64,000 nt of DNA from Onthophagus taurus (GCF_036711975.1 NW_027248945.1:1-64000); one strand, 5' to 3'; counted from the stretch's first letter, positions 32,743 through 44,862 are shown. Notes: generated from the sequence alone by a model not told the origin. Numbers and translations: made by a program.

Positions 32743-34473
32743 CTATTTAAGAAATTTGTAGCTGGGATTGCTGCAAATTTCAGGTTCCTGATTTCCAATG
32801 TCTTTACTTACACTAGCGTAAATCGTTTCAGAGTGAGGCTGTTTATTTTGATCTATATTGTTACGTTTCCTTTTTAAATAAGACAAATACCCAATGAACA
32901 TAAAGATAGCTAAAACTATTAAAATCACTGTGGTATAATTAACAGCATAATTATGAATATCGTGTTTCGTCAAGGATTTTTCCGTTTTACGTAAAATGTG
33001 TAAACTAGCACTAAACTTGTCTAGATTTTCTAAATTATAAGTAACTAAGGTATTGTTTAGGTCTGGTATTTTGTCAAACTGTAAAGTTTCGTTGAAAAGT
33101 AAATTTTTTAAATTTATTTTCGGTATAAAAGATAAATTAAAGAAGTTGATATCAATTTCGCCGAAAGAATTTAACAGAACTGAACTAGTAGATGCTATGC
33201 AAAAGGATTTCATTTTTAAAATTCCTGTTTGAGATAATGTAAGTTTAAAATCATTTGGAGTGCATTTAATTTGTATGGTTATCGGATTTGCTGTTGCGTA
33301 CATCCATGAATTTTTAGTTTCTAAATTAACAAATATTGCGTTATTTAATTTAATAAATTTCTTCTCGCAACTACTAGTAAGTATTTCATTTAAAAACATA
33401 TTAAGTGCGCAATTTGTATTCGTATTAACAAAAAGGATCGGAGTTTGCTGCTTACAAATTAAATCATGACTTAATTCTACACAAGAACGAACATAACTAC
33501 TATCTACTTCGAAAAACAATTGTTTGTTATTACTTAATACTAAATATTCTGACGTCGGGGCGATATAAACGAAAACATTGTCTTTCACGTTAGTCGGAAC
33601 GCTTGTCACTTTTATTATTTGAAACATCTCGCGATTTACTAACGGCACTCGCACAATTATTTGCACTGTATTGTCATGCACGAAAACAGTCAATCTCAAC
33701 GTTTTGTACAAATCATGAGAGTTATGTTTCATTATATTGAACGGAAAAGCTAGATCGCTATGGATTAAATTTTGAATTCTTTTTAACTCTTCGATTAATT
33801 TAGTGGGACTTAGCAAAAATGGATGAAGTACTCATCGGTGCGCATCAACGAGTACTTCCACAAAATTATCTTGAAAATGATATAAGTAGTTTGTTAGTAA
33901 TTCAAATAATACTACGGCTTCAGTTAACTGTTCTACAAAAAGGTTATGGGATGAAACATTGTTTACTACATGTGAAAGGTTGGTTATGTATGCGGACAGC
34001 TGTTTAGTTTTGACTCCTAGGGATGCAAAGTTTTTATTATTATTAATGATGGTATTATTTAATGCATCCATAGCGGTATTAAAAGTGGAAATTTGTTGTC
34101 GCGCCAATTCGACTAAATTATTCTGATTTTGTTCTAACTTATGAATTTTGTTATTAAGAAAAATGCCGTCTTCTGCGTCAAGAGTTCCAAAGGGTAGCTT
34201 TGTCGCGCTACCTACAAAATTGAATGCGCCTCTCTTTGTTCGTGTCCCTTTTTCAAGCCCTAGTAATTCATGTAATAGTGTGTTACGAGATTCAATAGAA
34301 TGCTCTACAAAATGTACCAATTTTCTGAAATGTTCACATTGCGAAATCTTGTGGGAAGTGTCGTTTAAGCAGATGGTGTTTAACCTTTCCATACTAAACT
34401 TAGCTAAAGTGTACAAACTAACGTAATTCTTGAAATCTATAACAGTATGAAGTTTCCAGACTGTATTATACAA
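32743..34473 (-). pseudogene. Env (F-type fusion glycoprotein), main part
   Basis: Two frames: 34473-33832 and 33816-32743. The first carries a furin-type cleavage site RTKR followed by GAFNFVG, the start of a fusion-peptide region typical of errantivirus and baculovirus F-type envelopes, then a heptad-rich segment. A frame break at about 33820-33830 leads into the second, with the ectodomain, a hydrophobic transmembrane segment (VILIVLAIFMFIGYLSYL, about residues 297-314 of that frame) and a short basic tail. The N-terminal part with the signal peptide is separated by the insertion at 34474-35247. Such proteins mediate membrane fusion; this copy is broken. Confidence 0.85.
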
Positions 34474-35247
34474 ATTTGAAATAAAAAGGTTATGTTTGGC
34501 TTGAACGATGAATATTTACTTTATTTAATAAATTCGGTGCGACACGTGTTTCGCCGTTGAGGCATCTACGGGCACGACTAGTGTACATAACAAAAATAGA
34601 GAGATTAACATAACATATCAAGTTAAAAATCTTATGATTACAAAGAATTTCTATATTTACCGTCATTGGACAATAGATGTATATAACGAGAGAGTCGACA
34701 TGAGAATTCCTTTCCGAATGTAGAAGTGAAATTATTTGTATGTTCAAATTTAGGTTTCTTGACATAGAATTGTTATTAAATGTTGACATTAAACTGCAAA
34801 ATCTTAAAATAGAACATCTCAATTGAAAGTATTGTTATTTACGCATACCTCTGCAATGTCCATGCCTTTTATAACCTCAAATTTATATCATGTATAGGTT
34901 AAGCCAAAAAATATTTATAAAAATATGAAAACCGTAACGGAATTAAGTTGATACAACGTAGATTAAAATTGAAATGAAAGTGATCGACTTAATTTTATAA
35001 AATATAAATCATTGAAACGAAAAAACAAAAACTTTAATTTGAGTCACACTCACTTCCCGACATCTTTGAGCGGACTGAGGGTGCGTAGTTAAAAACGGTT
35101 GTAGGTTAAGGAAAAAGTTGAGCGTTAGGAAATAAGCGGGAGAATACGAAAAATAGTTCTCTAATTGAACTTGAAAAATTTTAAACAAACATAGCTATGC
35201 AACATTTTAAGAAAGAATCTTTGGTTATTATCTTTTGGTATCTTTAT
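34474..35247 (-). mobile_element. 774-bp hammerhead-bearing element inserted in env
   Basis: Flanked by a perfect 12-bp duplication TGTATTATACAA (34462-34473 and 35248-35259). Env sense is interrupted exactly here. The minus-strand end carries a hammerhead-like fold at 34536-34577 followed by an A/T-rich end with AATAAA. No RT or other protein was recognised, so it is non-autonomous. Long variable TSDs and a 3' hammerhead point to the Penelope-like machinery. Confidence 0.75.
34536..34577 (-). ncRNA. hammerhead ribozyme relic in env insertion
   Basis: On the minus strand, stem I GTGC/GCAC pairs, stem II GCC/GGC has loop TCAAC, GAAAC is present, stem III can form, and the cleavage triplet GTC precedes GCAC. 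The first core string is CCGTAGA instead of CTGANGA, two changes, so cleavage is doubtful. Confidence 0.55.
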
Positions 35248-35385
35248 TGTATTATACAAGGCAATCGGTTTCAGGGTTTCGAAATAAATTCCACTAGATG
35301 AATTTAGAGGTATTACTTCATAAGGATCTTCCGAAACGGCACTTTTGGCAAGTAGAAAGCAGAACAGGAGTGGTATTAGTGACAT
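35248..35385 (-). pseudogene. Env N-terminus with signal peptide
   Basis: The frame from 35385 starts with a hydrophobic signal sequence (SLIPLLFCFLLAKSAVS) and continues to LYNT at the duplication site, where the 774-bp insertion begins. It is the beginning of the Env at 32743-34473. Frames beyond this point up to 35161 belong to the inserted element. Confidence 0.75.
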
Positions 35386-35461
35386 CCTGCAAAAAGGAAA
35401 AAAAGAATAGTTGTAATTGTTTTATTCATTACCGAATAGTTTTAACCTATTGTTATGGACT

Positions 35462-36598
35462 TTAATACATTTTCTTCCTATCTGTATTGTGCTGTTTACG
35501 GCCTTTGTAAATTTCATCGAGTTTGTTTCTACGCGTACCATTCCGAAGCATGACTTGGTCACCTTCTTTTAATTTTATAGGATTTGTTGTACGGTCATAT
35601 CTGACTTTGGATTGAATTTTATTCGAAATTAAATTTTGTCGAGCTATTTCGTGGGAATGTTGCAACCTGGCTTTTAGTTCATTACTGTACCAGTCATAAT
35701 TATAACAGGGTTGAGGATGACGCTATAAGGATGTCGGTAATTCGGCTTCTCGCCCGAATAGTAAAGAGAAAGGAGTAAAACCAGTTACTCCTTGTTACTC
35801 CGTAGGCAACCATGAATCCCAATTGGCTTGATCTTTCCTAACAAAATTCCGTAGATATTCCACCAGATTTCTGTGAGATCTTTCTAAACTACCATTTGAC
35901 TGCGGATGGAAGGCAGTTGTTTGTATTTTTGAGATATGTAACAGTTTGCACACATCTTTAAATAATGCGCTCAAAAAGTTTGAACCTTGATCGGTTAATA
36001 GATACTCAGGAGTACCAAATTTACAAATGATATTGGTAACGAACTTCTCAGCAATTGAGTGGCTTTCTTGATTGGGAATTGCAATCGCTTCTGCAAATTT
36101 AGTTAGATCATCTTCAAAGGTTAAAATATATTTATTTCCGTTTTCAGAAGGAGTTAGTGGTCCAACAATATCGAGAAAAGCTTTTTCGAAAGGTTTAGTT
36201 GCGGTGCTCGTAATTTCTAAAGGCATTTTGGTTGGTCTGAATGATTTATTTGAGTTACATCTTACGCATGATTTAATGACACGTTTTATTTCTTTTAGCA
36301 TGTTAGGCCACTTGTAAAATTTTCTAATTCTTTTGTAGGTTTTATTGACCCCTTGATGTCCTCCGAGAGGATTTGTGTGATACTCTTTAAGGATGGTTTC
36401 TTTCTGTTCAGGTGAACTTACATCGGATACGTGATTATGGTAAATTGTTACTTTAATCGGAGAATTTTGAAAGATGAATTTGATCATAGCTCGAATTACG
36501 TCAATTTTAGGTTTTAAGACAGTTGGTTGGAAAGTAAACTCGTGTAAACAATTTTGGAGCAGATGCCAAGTTTTCATGGCTATCGATGACGTCATCAT
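35462..36598 (-). pseudogene. errantivirus-like integrase
   Basis: The frame 36598-35795 has an HHCC finger (HTNPLGGHQGV ... SCVRCN), then the catalytic region DIVGPLTPSENG, LLTDQGSNFLS and the Glu in HPQSNGSLERSHRN. Stops at 35795 and about 35728 interrupt the C-terminal part, which continues with KLKEGDQVMLRNGTRR down to 35462. It joins the RT/RNase H frame by a frameshift near 36590. Confidence 0.85.
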
Positions 36599-38850
36599 TT
36601 ATGATTGAATTAGATGTTGACTCAGTCAGAAAATTTTCGTAGTTAAGGTCATTGTGCGCTTGTGCACGTGTTACTACATTTACAGGTAATCTACTTAAAG
36701 CATCGGCGTTCGTATTGCTACTTCCTGGTTTATGCGCTATCGAGTACTCATACTCTTCCAGCTTTAATCTAAATTTCATCAACCGGCTTCCAGGATCCTT
36801 TACAGAAAATAACCAGAGGAGTGGTTTATGATCAGTTACGATCGTAAAGGGTTTACCTATAAGATACGCTCGAAAATGTTTTGTTGCCCAGCAAATCGCT
36901 AGCAATTCTCGCTCTATTGTGCTGTAATTCATTTCGGCCTTATTTAGGATTCTGGATGCATACGCGATAGGACGATCTTTACCTATTACACCCTGTGATA
37001 ATACGGCACCTATAGCTTGAGAACTTGCGTCCGTAGTAAGTATAAAACTTTGGTTGAAATCTGGGTATTGAAGAACAGGTGGACTAGTTAGTTTAGTTTT
37101 AAGTTCCTCGAAAGCTACAGTACAAGAAGGAGTCCATTTAAATACTGAGTCCTTTTTCAATAAAGCGTTAAGTGGGTGGACAATTTTTGCGAAGTTTTCA
37201 ATGTAACGGCGATAGTAACCGGCTAGTCCTAAGAAGGATTTAACGTCCTTCGCACTTTTAGGTGTAGCACATTTGATAATACAAGAAATTTTTTGTGGAT
37301 CAGGATACGTGCCATGCTCAGTGATTATATGACCTAAATATAATAACTCAGGCCGTAGAAATTCGCATTTTTCCGGCTTTAATTTTAAGTTATGCTTCCT
37401 AAGACGCTCAAAGATTTGAATCAATTTCGAATTGTGTTCCTCCAACGTTTCTCCATATATGACAATATCGTCGAGATAGACAAAACACTTTGTACCTTGC
37501 AAACCGGTTAATACCTGGTTCATTAATTTCTGAAAGGTAGCGGGTGCTCTTTTCAGTCCGAAGGGCATACGGGCAAATTCAAAATGACCGTGTGGTGACG
37601 AGAAAGCGGTCTTGTGTTTATCTTCTGGTGACATTAGTACTTGATGGTAACCAGAAGCTAGATCGATGGAACTAAAAAATTTGGATTTTCCTAGTTGATC
37701 TAATATTTCGACAATGTTAGGCAGAGGATATACGGAAGAAATCGTTCTGTCATTGAGTTGTCGAAAATCTACCACGACACGTCATCTCTTAATGCCATTG
37801 CTATCAACCTTTTTTGGTACAACAAGAAGAGGTGAGTTGTACGGAGATTGAGATTCGGTTATGATGTCGTCTTTTAGCATCGCATTAATTTAGGATTTTA
37901 TTTCATTTTGTTGATGAAATGGTAACCTGTACGGTTTTACGTTTATGGGAACACTGTCACTAGTAGGAATTGTGTGCATGGTGGCAGTTGTGTATGGCAA
38001 CTTATCGCCTTCAAGCAAAAAGATGTCTTGATATTCCTTACAAATTTCTAAGATGCTACTTGCATGATTTTTATCGATATGTCCAAGTTTTAAGGAATTT
38101 TGGAGTAGATTAAATCTATCAAAACTAATGGGGATTTCGTTTAATTGTAAGATGATATAATCAGAAAGATTCTCGGTTTTAAGATTCAAATTTTCTAACC
38201 TTACTTCTTCTTCGTTTGAATTTAAGAGGGGAATATTCGAAAAACCGTCAGTGGATTTTATTAAACAATTCCCTACAAATACACCGCTTTGGATTTCTTG
38301 CGCCAAGCATAAAGCGTCGTGTTTAACCTCTAGTTTAACACGAGTAATGACCTCGCTTCTAGGAGGTATTATGATTTTATTTGAATTATGCAAATTCAGT
38401 ACAAACGAATGATTATTAAAATTGAATTTTAAAAGTTTTGCTGAGTAGTCAATAACTGCTTGATATTTAGAAAGAAAGTCTTTTCCCAAGATACCGTCAC
38501 TAGTAATAGGAAATGAATCAGGTACAAGATGCACCTTATGGGGGATGTAGTGACCGGCTATTTGAAATTGAATGAAACAAATGCCATAGGAGGGAATGGA
38601 TGTACTTCCAATTCCTTTTAGTTCGGCCTTAAAATCTGTATAACAGATAGTGTTTCCGTTAACATAACATTCTTTTAAAAGAGTTATCTCACTTGCGCTA
38701 TCGACTAAGAAATTAAGAAGATTACTATTACAAATATCAACCTTTAAAGAGACTTCATCTAATGAAGTTATTTCACACAGGTTTAAAGTGAAAGAATTTG
38801 CTGATTTAACTGCATAAGGATGTTTTTCTTGATTTAAAGAAATTGGAACG
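36507..38850 (-). pseudogene. errantivirus-like protease, reverse transcriptase and RNase H
   Basis: Protease: FLVDSASEITLLK at about 38700, with DSA in place of the usual D-S/T-G, so it is doubtful. Then GILGKDFL. Reverse transcriptase: VDFRQLNDRT, FSSIDLASGYHQV, FVYLDDIVIYG (about 37460). RNase H: TTDASSQAIGAVL, IERELLAICWA, TDHKPLLW, NTNADALSR. In-frame stops lie at 37890 (after QNEIKS) and about 37786 (after GIKR). The RNase H end overlaps the integrase frame at 36598. Confidence 0.9.
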
Positions 38851-38851
38851 T

Positions 38852-39914
38852 CTATTGTTGGGGCAAAGCGCTGACAAGGTTGGCGCTGCCCAGGGCACCG
38901 ACCGCGCTTGTCGCGTTTCCCGCGTTAGGTTGCGATTCTAATGAATTTATTTGAGGACGCTTGCTATGGAATTCGTCTACTCGTCGTTTTTTGAAACAGT
39001 CCCGAATATGATGTCCAGGATTTTTACAATATGCGCAATTTATTACAGTAACGCCCGGTTCTGTCTTTATCTCTCGTTTAGGAAATGATGGGAAAGAAAC
39101 ATTAATACCACTGTTGCCTGAATGGGGCGCTGTATTACGTTTTGAAAAACAATTTTTTTCGATATGTCCCGTTTTCTTGCAATAATTACATTTAGGCTTT
39201 GATGGCTGTTTATGATCATGGGCGATAAAACCTACTACATTAGAAATTCTTTCTTCTTCTACAGCGGCTTCAATTGCTTCACTTAGGTTTTCAAAACGCG
39301 ACGCTTTTATAAGGGTTTTATATTTAAAATTTAGTCCCTGAGTGAAAGCTTGAAATGCAGTTTTCTTATTTAGGTTATGAACAACTTCGGCGGAATCTGC
39401 TCCCTGACTAGCAATGCAAGCATCATCTAAGTCATTTAAAATTTTTTCTATTTTATTTGAAAATTCCCGTACACTTTCATTATTACTTTGTCGGATACTT
39501 AGTAATTCTAGCTGTAATTGGGCAATAGTGCGTGTTTCTAGAAATTGGTCCTGAAGGGCTTTCTTAAGATCCGCCCAGGTTAAAAAAGTTCTATGTTTAA
39601 CTACGTTATAAGCATCCATTCAATTTTGTCGTAATTATTTTTACTAGCATTAACTGTGAATTTGGGTTAACGGCGGTTGTGCTTACAATTTCACAACAAG
39701 CTATGAATTTATGTAGGTTTTCGCGATTTCCATCAAAATCTGCAGCTTGTACCGCCATGATATCTAATGGATCAAGATTTGAAGATTTCGAGGGAGTTAT
39801 AGAATGAAAATCTGGATCGTTTGGATCGTCTGCGGGTTGATTACTACCTGAAGCTGTTAATGCGCTAGAAGAGGGTTTCGACGCGGCTTTAGCTTTCGAA
39901 CGCGTGTTCATCAA
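38852..39914 (-). pseudogene. errantivirus-like Gag with two zinc knuckles
   Basis: Starts at 39914 (MMNTRSKAKAAS). A frameshift at about 39610 moves to the second frame (39619-38852). The central part resembles Gypsy Gag (WADLKKALQDQFLETRT, then REFSNKIEKILND). Two CCHC knuckles follow: CNYCKKTGHIEKNC and CAYCKNPGHHIRDC. Gag packages the element RNA. Confidence 0.85.
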
Positions 39915-40254
39915 ACGTTATAATAACTCTCATGAAATGAAAAAAAGAAAAGATTGACTCACCTTGTTGTTTCGTGTTAGATTATACTTTCGTCGGAACC
40001 AGCGTTGATCGGCGATGTTGATTGCGAAGTTGTTCCGTCGGAGTCGTTGTCGTCCGGGTTGTTTTTACGAGTCCCGTGGTCTTTTCTCGCGGCAATGGTT
40101 ACTTGCTTATCTTCGATTCTTCCTTGGAAATCAATTGGCAGTGGATCACGCCGGAGCAGAATGATTATCTTCTAATTTCGGAAAATGATCACCAAAAGAG
40201 TCCTGGTTGTGCTTGTACTTCGATATTTTTTTTTTTATCAAAACATTGCACAAC

Positions 40255-40275
40255 CCCACACCTGACACCAAAATT
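40255..40275 (-). other. primer-binding site of errantivirus-like element (tRNA-Leu-like)
   Basis: On the minus strand, after the 5' LTR and AATTT comes TGGTGTCAGGTGTGGGG. The first ten bases complement the CCTGACACCA end usual for one insect tRNA-Leu. Confidence 0.5.
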
Positions 40276-40519
40276 TGTTGCGAACCAAGGGGTTCTTACT
40301 GGGAAGAAGAAGAGGGTTTGCAAGTTAAACCAAAAGCTTCCTTGACGAACTTCTTTTATTTGATGTTTTTCCGTTGGGAACAACTTACATTCTGTTTTAC
40401 AAATTGAAAACAAGCGGACAATCACGTACGACTAGGCGATATCGTATTACCGCTCGTCAGCGTAAAAAATAGAAAATGAAATGAAATTAATTAAAAAATA
40501 AATTGGTCGGTTTATAACA
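40276..40519 (-). repeat. 5' LTR of errantivirus-like element
   Basis: 244 bp, four substitutions from the copy at 32491-32734. Bounded on the outside by CTGT, against CTAT on the other side. Confidence 0.93.
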
Positions 40520-41041
40520 CTGTTTTAAAATTTATAGCATTCTGTGTATAATTGATGTGTACCATCTTCAAGAACAGTCTATTATCATAATTACTTTCTG
40601 AATCCAAGATTTTTACATCCCGAAAATCAAATTCATGTTTTGGAGTGCGGCAACGTGTTGGGATAAAGCATTACTATACTTTTTTAGTCTGCAGTCGCTT
40701 GCATGTTTTGAGATTCTACACTTCAACCACTGACTGGTCTGACCAACATACTTTCCATCATAACCCCTGCATGAAACACAATAAATCAATTTGGATCTAA
40801 AATTATCATCAGTATTATGCTTAAGTTTAGTAAAATGGTTTCCTAATTTGTTATCACAACAGTCAATGATCCTTATGTTATCAATACATTTCAACGTTTT
40901 CTTTAACTGGTCACTTAACCTTCCTATGTATGGAAGCTTTTTATAAGTGAAACGCTCTGTATTAATTAATTCAGGACTAGTTAAACCGATCTGGTTGATA
41001 TTATTGTGTGAATACGTTGAAAACAAAACTTTGTTGACCAA
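40520..41041 (-). pseudogene. PLE GIY-YIG endonuclease domain (copy 1)
   Basis: The frame 41041-40613 has KLIYCVSCRGYDGKYVGQTS, with the Cys pair and Y-V-G of PLE GIY-YIG domains, then CRISKHASDCR and ALSQHVA. Slipping one frame near 40640 continues HEFDFRDVKILDSES and NRLFLKMVHIN to the errantivirus LTR. This nuclease is the hallmark of Penelope-type elements. Confidence 0.85.
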
Positions 41042-41241
41042 TTTACGAGGATAACCATTGTTGACAAAATTTGTTCTAAGGAAATTGAGATGTTATTTTA
41101 AAAACAGATTATCACAGATATTCGCAACTCTATGCTTATTATTTGCTATTATTTTCATTTATTATCATTTTCGTGTCTAGGAAAGAAATACAGTTGTCTC
41201 AATTGTGAACTGAATGCTCGGATGAAAACTGTTAAACAAAT

Positions 41242-41646
41242 TCAACATGAATCTATATCATCTTTATGTATTCCAATGATCAAATCATCAACATACTTTG
41301 TGATAAAACTGGTGCGAAAACCCGAGTTGTTATTAACCAAAATCTCATCCAACGCGAAATCCATCACCATCAGAGCCAGAACCGGCGATATTTTAGAGCC
41401 CATAGGGGTGCCCTCTATTTGATGGTAAATTACATTATCAAAGGTGAAAATTGAAGTATCAAAGATAAATTTTAAGCCAAGCAAAAAGATGTCTTTGTCC
41501 CATGAACAATGATTAGCAATTAAATGCCATTTTTCCTCCACAATTGTGTCGAGCAAAACCAACGGAATGACAGTAAAAAGGCTAACAACATCTAAAAATA
41601 TTAAAATATGATCCCGAGGAAGGCTATAGCCCCTAAATTCATCCAC
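41242..41646 (-). pseudogene. PLE reverse transcriptase fragment (copy 1)
   Basis: Motifs FLDVVSLFTVIP, GTPMGSKISPVLALMVMDF and ITKYVDDLIIGIHKD are the PLE versions of RT motifs A, B and C. The N-terminal part is truncated. A deletion lies between here and the GIY-YIG domain (41100-41240). Confidence 0.85.
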
Positions 41647-41790
41647 AAATTGAAAGGTGTTGGTAATGTTGTAGTTAGTTATATCTGAAGAATGTTGTAA
41701 TGAACAATTGAAATATTAGCTATTTGAAAAAAGTTGTTTTACTTTTAATCCTGCTGACCGAAGATCCGATTAATTAATTTTTTCTATTAG

Positions 41791-43019
41791 ACAATTTAAG
41801 CAAGACTACCTTTTTTGTGTGGAATTGAAAGCTCTTTCAGGATTGTGGTTTTAACTCACCATACCTCAACTGACAAAATAGTCATGTCTAGATTTATCGA
41901 ACGAGCACTATGTATCTAGCGCCCTCTACGAGCAATAGCAAAATAAGTCTCAAATTCTTATTTCTCATGCTCGAAAACATAAACTACCAAATTTTATGTT
42001 AATAGTACAAACAGTTTCAAAATTATCAAGAAATTTCGAAATAAGAATTTAACTTTCAACACCCTGTTGAAATTGTGGATTGAATCGTCATATGCATTTT
42101 TCAGCATATTGATTACCACCCCTAGCAGGTAGTAGTGGAAGGGCGTATTTATTATTTTTGGGGTATTAAATCGATATTTTCGTATATTTCCCAATATCCC
42201 AGCTCAACTTAAAAAATTTGTACATAATAGAATAGATGAAAAATTGTAATGCAATTTTCACCAAGTACCAATTAAAGTATGTACTTTTCAATAAAGGAGT
42301 CCGTTTCAAAATATTGTTTTTAGCTTTTGAGATATAAACTTATGAGTACAATCGCAATGCTGGTAATTATTGTAATTTCCTTACTTAAATTTAAGAATTT
42401 GTGAATAATAGAAAACAATAATAGAATATAGGGCATAATAAGAAAATTTATTATATACTTTTCACCAATTAATTATCAACTATCACATCCACTTTTCAAT
42501 AGTTTTAAGGAGTATCAATTATATTGGAAATGTTCTGCTTTTTCTGTCGATACATAACAAAATTTATGGCGAGATTTTAAAATCATTTTATTCTGCAGGC
42601 ACATTTATGATAATAACATTTTTATATGACACGAACAGACCTCTAACAGCACATAGAATCGATAGAAAATTTTTCCCTTTATGCAGAATTTTAATTGCAA
42701 GCGATCATTTGATTGCACAAGCATTTTTTTTGTAATACTACGTAACCGTACACGCGGCCCGCCAAGCATTTCTAAAATTGAATTTATTTTATCGACTTTC
42801 TCCCATCATATATTGTTATAAAATTAATTATAACAAAATGGTAGTACATACTAAACCGAAACAATTTTTTGTGACTTGTCACACAATCAGTCAGACTGAT
42901 ATGCTTTTAACTAGCAGTTTTAGCAATTCTTGTATTTCTTGAAAGACGTGAGTGCAATATTATTGTCAAAAAGGTAATATTAGAGTTTTTTTACTTTCAA
43001 ATTTTTAATCCATAATAGC
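41791..43019. other. no gene recognised
   Basis: AT-rich. TGCGGCCCGCC-like sequence at about 42753 is shared with the right end of the hAT relic (44798), so the hAT element probably starts near there, but its left CAGGGGTG terminus was not found. Confidence 0.4.
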
Positions 43020-44633
43020 ATGTCGGAAAAACAAACAAAAAAACGGAAGGTTGCGGATGAGCACAGACATTTTCAAGAAAAGCGGAAAATTGATAATTTT
43101 TTCAGTTTCGTCAAAGGTAAGGCTGTATGCTTAATATGCTCAGAGACTGTGTCGACATTAAAAGAATATAACATAAAAAGGCATTACGACACAAAACATG
43201 AACAACAATATAAAAACTTAACAGGACAACTCCGGATGGATAAGTTTAATCAAATAGAGAAAAACTTGGTAAAACAACAGGTTATTTTTTAAAATCAAGC
43301 TATTTTATCAAATATGGCAGTAAAGGTTAGTTTTGTTGTCAGTCAAATACTGGCAAAAAAAATGAAACCCTTTGCGGAGGGAGAGATGATAAAAGAATGT
43401 TTGACTGAATAGCATTTCCTGACAAAATAAATATTATTTCAAACATTAGTTTATCAAAATTCACTATTGCAAAGAGAATTGAAGACGTGTCCGAGAACAT
43501 AGCAACAACGCTTCGTGAACGCATTGCAAAATTTGAATACTGTTCTTTGGCACTTGATGAGAGTTGCGATATTGGCAATACAGCACAACTGGCTATATTT
43601 TTACGTGGTATTGACACCAAATTTAATATTACTGATGAATTGTGTTCACTGATTCCAATGAAAGGAACTACAACCGGCCAAGACCTGTACGATGAACTAA
43701 AGTCTGTGTTGGAAAATTTTTCAATTTTATTAGCAAAGATTATTGGTATATCGGCAGATGGAGCACGAGCAATGTCAAGGGAAATATTCGTTAACCACCG
43801 TATAATTCACCAGAAAATTTTATGTGCGAAAAGATTGAGTTTGCCAAATGTCACAGTACCAATAATGAAAGTAATCAATAGAAGTAGTACGTTGGCTTAG
43901 TAGAGGTGCAATGTCAAAAAGAGTAAACAACTTAAAAAGCGAAATACAATCGTTCTTGGATATGAACAGTGCGATTTTGGGTTTCTTATCGACATGACTC
44001 AGCATCTCAATGATCTTAATGTGAAACTTCAAGGCAAAGGACAGTTTATTCACAATTTGTATGACAAAATTCAGGGCTTTGAGCGCAAATTTAAATTGTG
44101 GAAACAGCATCTTTTGCAGAATAATGTGTCTCACTTTCCACATTTAGAAAAAGAAAACGTTACTACTTCTCAAAAATACGCACAATATATAAACATTTTA
44201 ATCAACGAATTTCAATTACGATTCCAAATGTTCAAAGCTGAGAAGACAGCGGTTTCCATGAAAATGTTTTCCTCGCCATTTAATATCGATGTGGATACAA
44301 TTCTCGAAGGCTGTCGAATGGAAGTGGTTGACATGCAGAATAATACCGATTTAAAAAATGTATTTTTGTCAGTAAACATCGAAAATTTTTATAAATCTTA
44401 TGTCAGCCCTGAGAAATTGCCGCTTTTGACGAAAAATGCAAACCAAATGATGTCTCTGTTCGGAAGTACGTATGTTTGCGAACAATTATTTTCAACGATG
44501 AAATTAATTAAAACTGACCATCGATCAAGAATGAGTGATGCATGATTAGAAAGCTGCGTACGTGTAGCTACCTCATTAATTCCGGCTAATATTGATCAGC
44601 TTGTATCGAAAAAACAGTACCAAATTTCTCATT
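43020..44633 (+). pseudogene. hAT transposase (BED finger, GTF2IRD2/ZMYM6-like) relic
   Basis: The first frame (43020-43292) has a BED-type finger: CLICSETVSTLKEYNIKRH then DTKH. After frame breaks come FEYCSLALDESCDIGNTAQL (43520-43590) and ISADGARAM (43748), around the first catalytic Asp region. A deletion follows; then WLSRGAMSKRVN and the long C-terminal frame (43994-44545) ending in the hAT dimerisation block VCEQLFSTMKLIKTDHRSR. A TGA at 44543 interrupts before LESCVRVATS. Domain order equals hAT elements related to vertebrate ZMYM/GTF2IRD2 genes. Non-functional. Confidence 0.8.
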
Positions 44634-44847
44634 AAAAATTTCAAGTAAATTCGTTTTTCTGTTCTTTTCTTATTCGTTTTTATTTTGCATTAAAATTTAT
44701 ATATGAAATCTTTACTTTTTTTAAAATTCTATATTTTTTTATCCTAATGTTTATTATAAATAAAGTTTTGTAAATTATTAATAAGTGTTACTTGATGTGC
44801 GGCCCGCCAAAAAATTTTAAAATTTAAATTGGCCCGTTGATTAAGAA

Positions 44848-44862
44848 GGTTGCTCACCCCTG
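44848..44862 (+). repeat. right terminus of hAT element
   Basis: GGTTGCTCACCCCTG at the right edge is the complement of the usual hAT start CAGGGGTGAGCAACC. The expected 8-bp TSD cannot be confirmed because the left end is missing. Confidence 0.7.

Larger units (their letters stand above)
32491..40519 (-). mobile_element. errantivirus-like Gypsy LTR element with env
   Basis: 8029-bp element with 244-bp LTRs (32491-32734 and 40276-40519) differing at four positions. Gag, Pol and Env are all on the minus strand. Env places it with insect errantiviruses (endogenous retrovirus-like Gypsy elements). It is inserted in a PLE. Gag and pol are frameshifted and contain stops, and env is split by a 774-bp insertion, so it is dead as it stands. 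Confidence 0.9.
32101..41790 (-). mobile_element. Penelope-like element, copy 1, interrupted by errantivirus-like element
   Basis: Minus-strand PLE pieces: RT at 41646-41242, GIY-YIG at 41041-40520, and the last codons plus 3' region at 32490-32101. The protein sense passes straight from NAINFKT at 40520 to DTFSL at 32490 when 32491-40519 is removed, with ACAG/ATAG (one mismatch) as target duplication. The 3' limit near 32100 is a guess. The left limit, about 41790, is shared with copy 2 (52488). Confidence 0.7.

Noticed and set aside
40022-40425. Small plus- and minus-strand frames at 40.0-40.4 kb
   Set aside because: They overlap the LTR and leader of the errantivirus-like element and have no domain.
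43020-44545. Domesticated BED/hAT-derived host gene
   Set aside because: The reading frame is broken in at least three places and a hAT terminus is present at 44848-44862, so it is a transposon relic.
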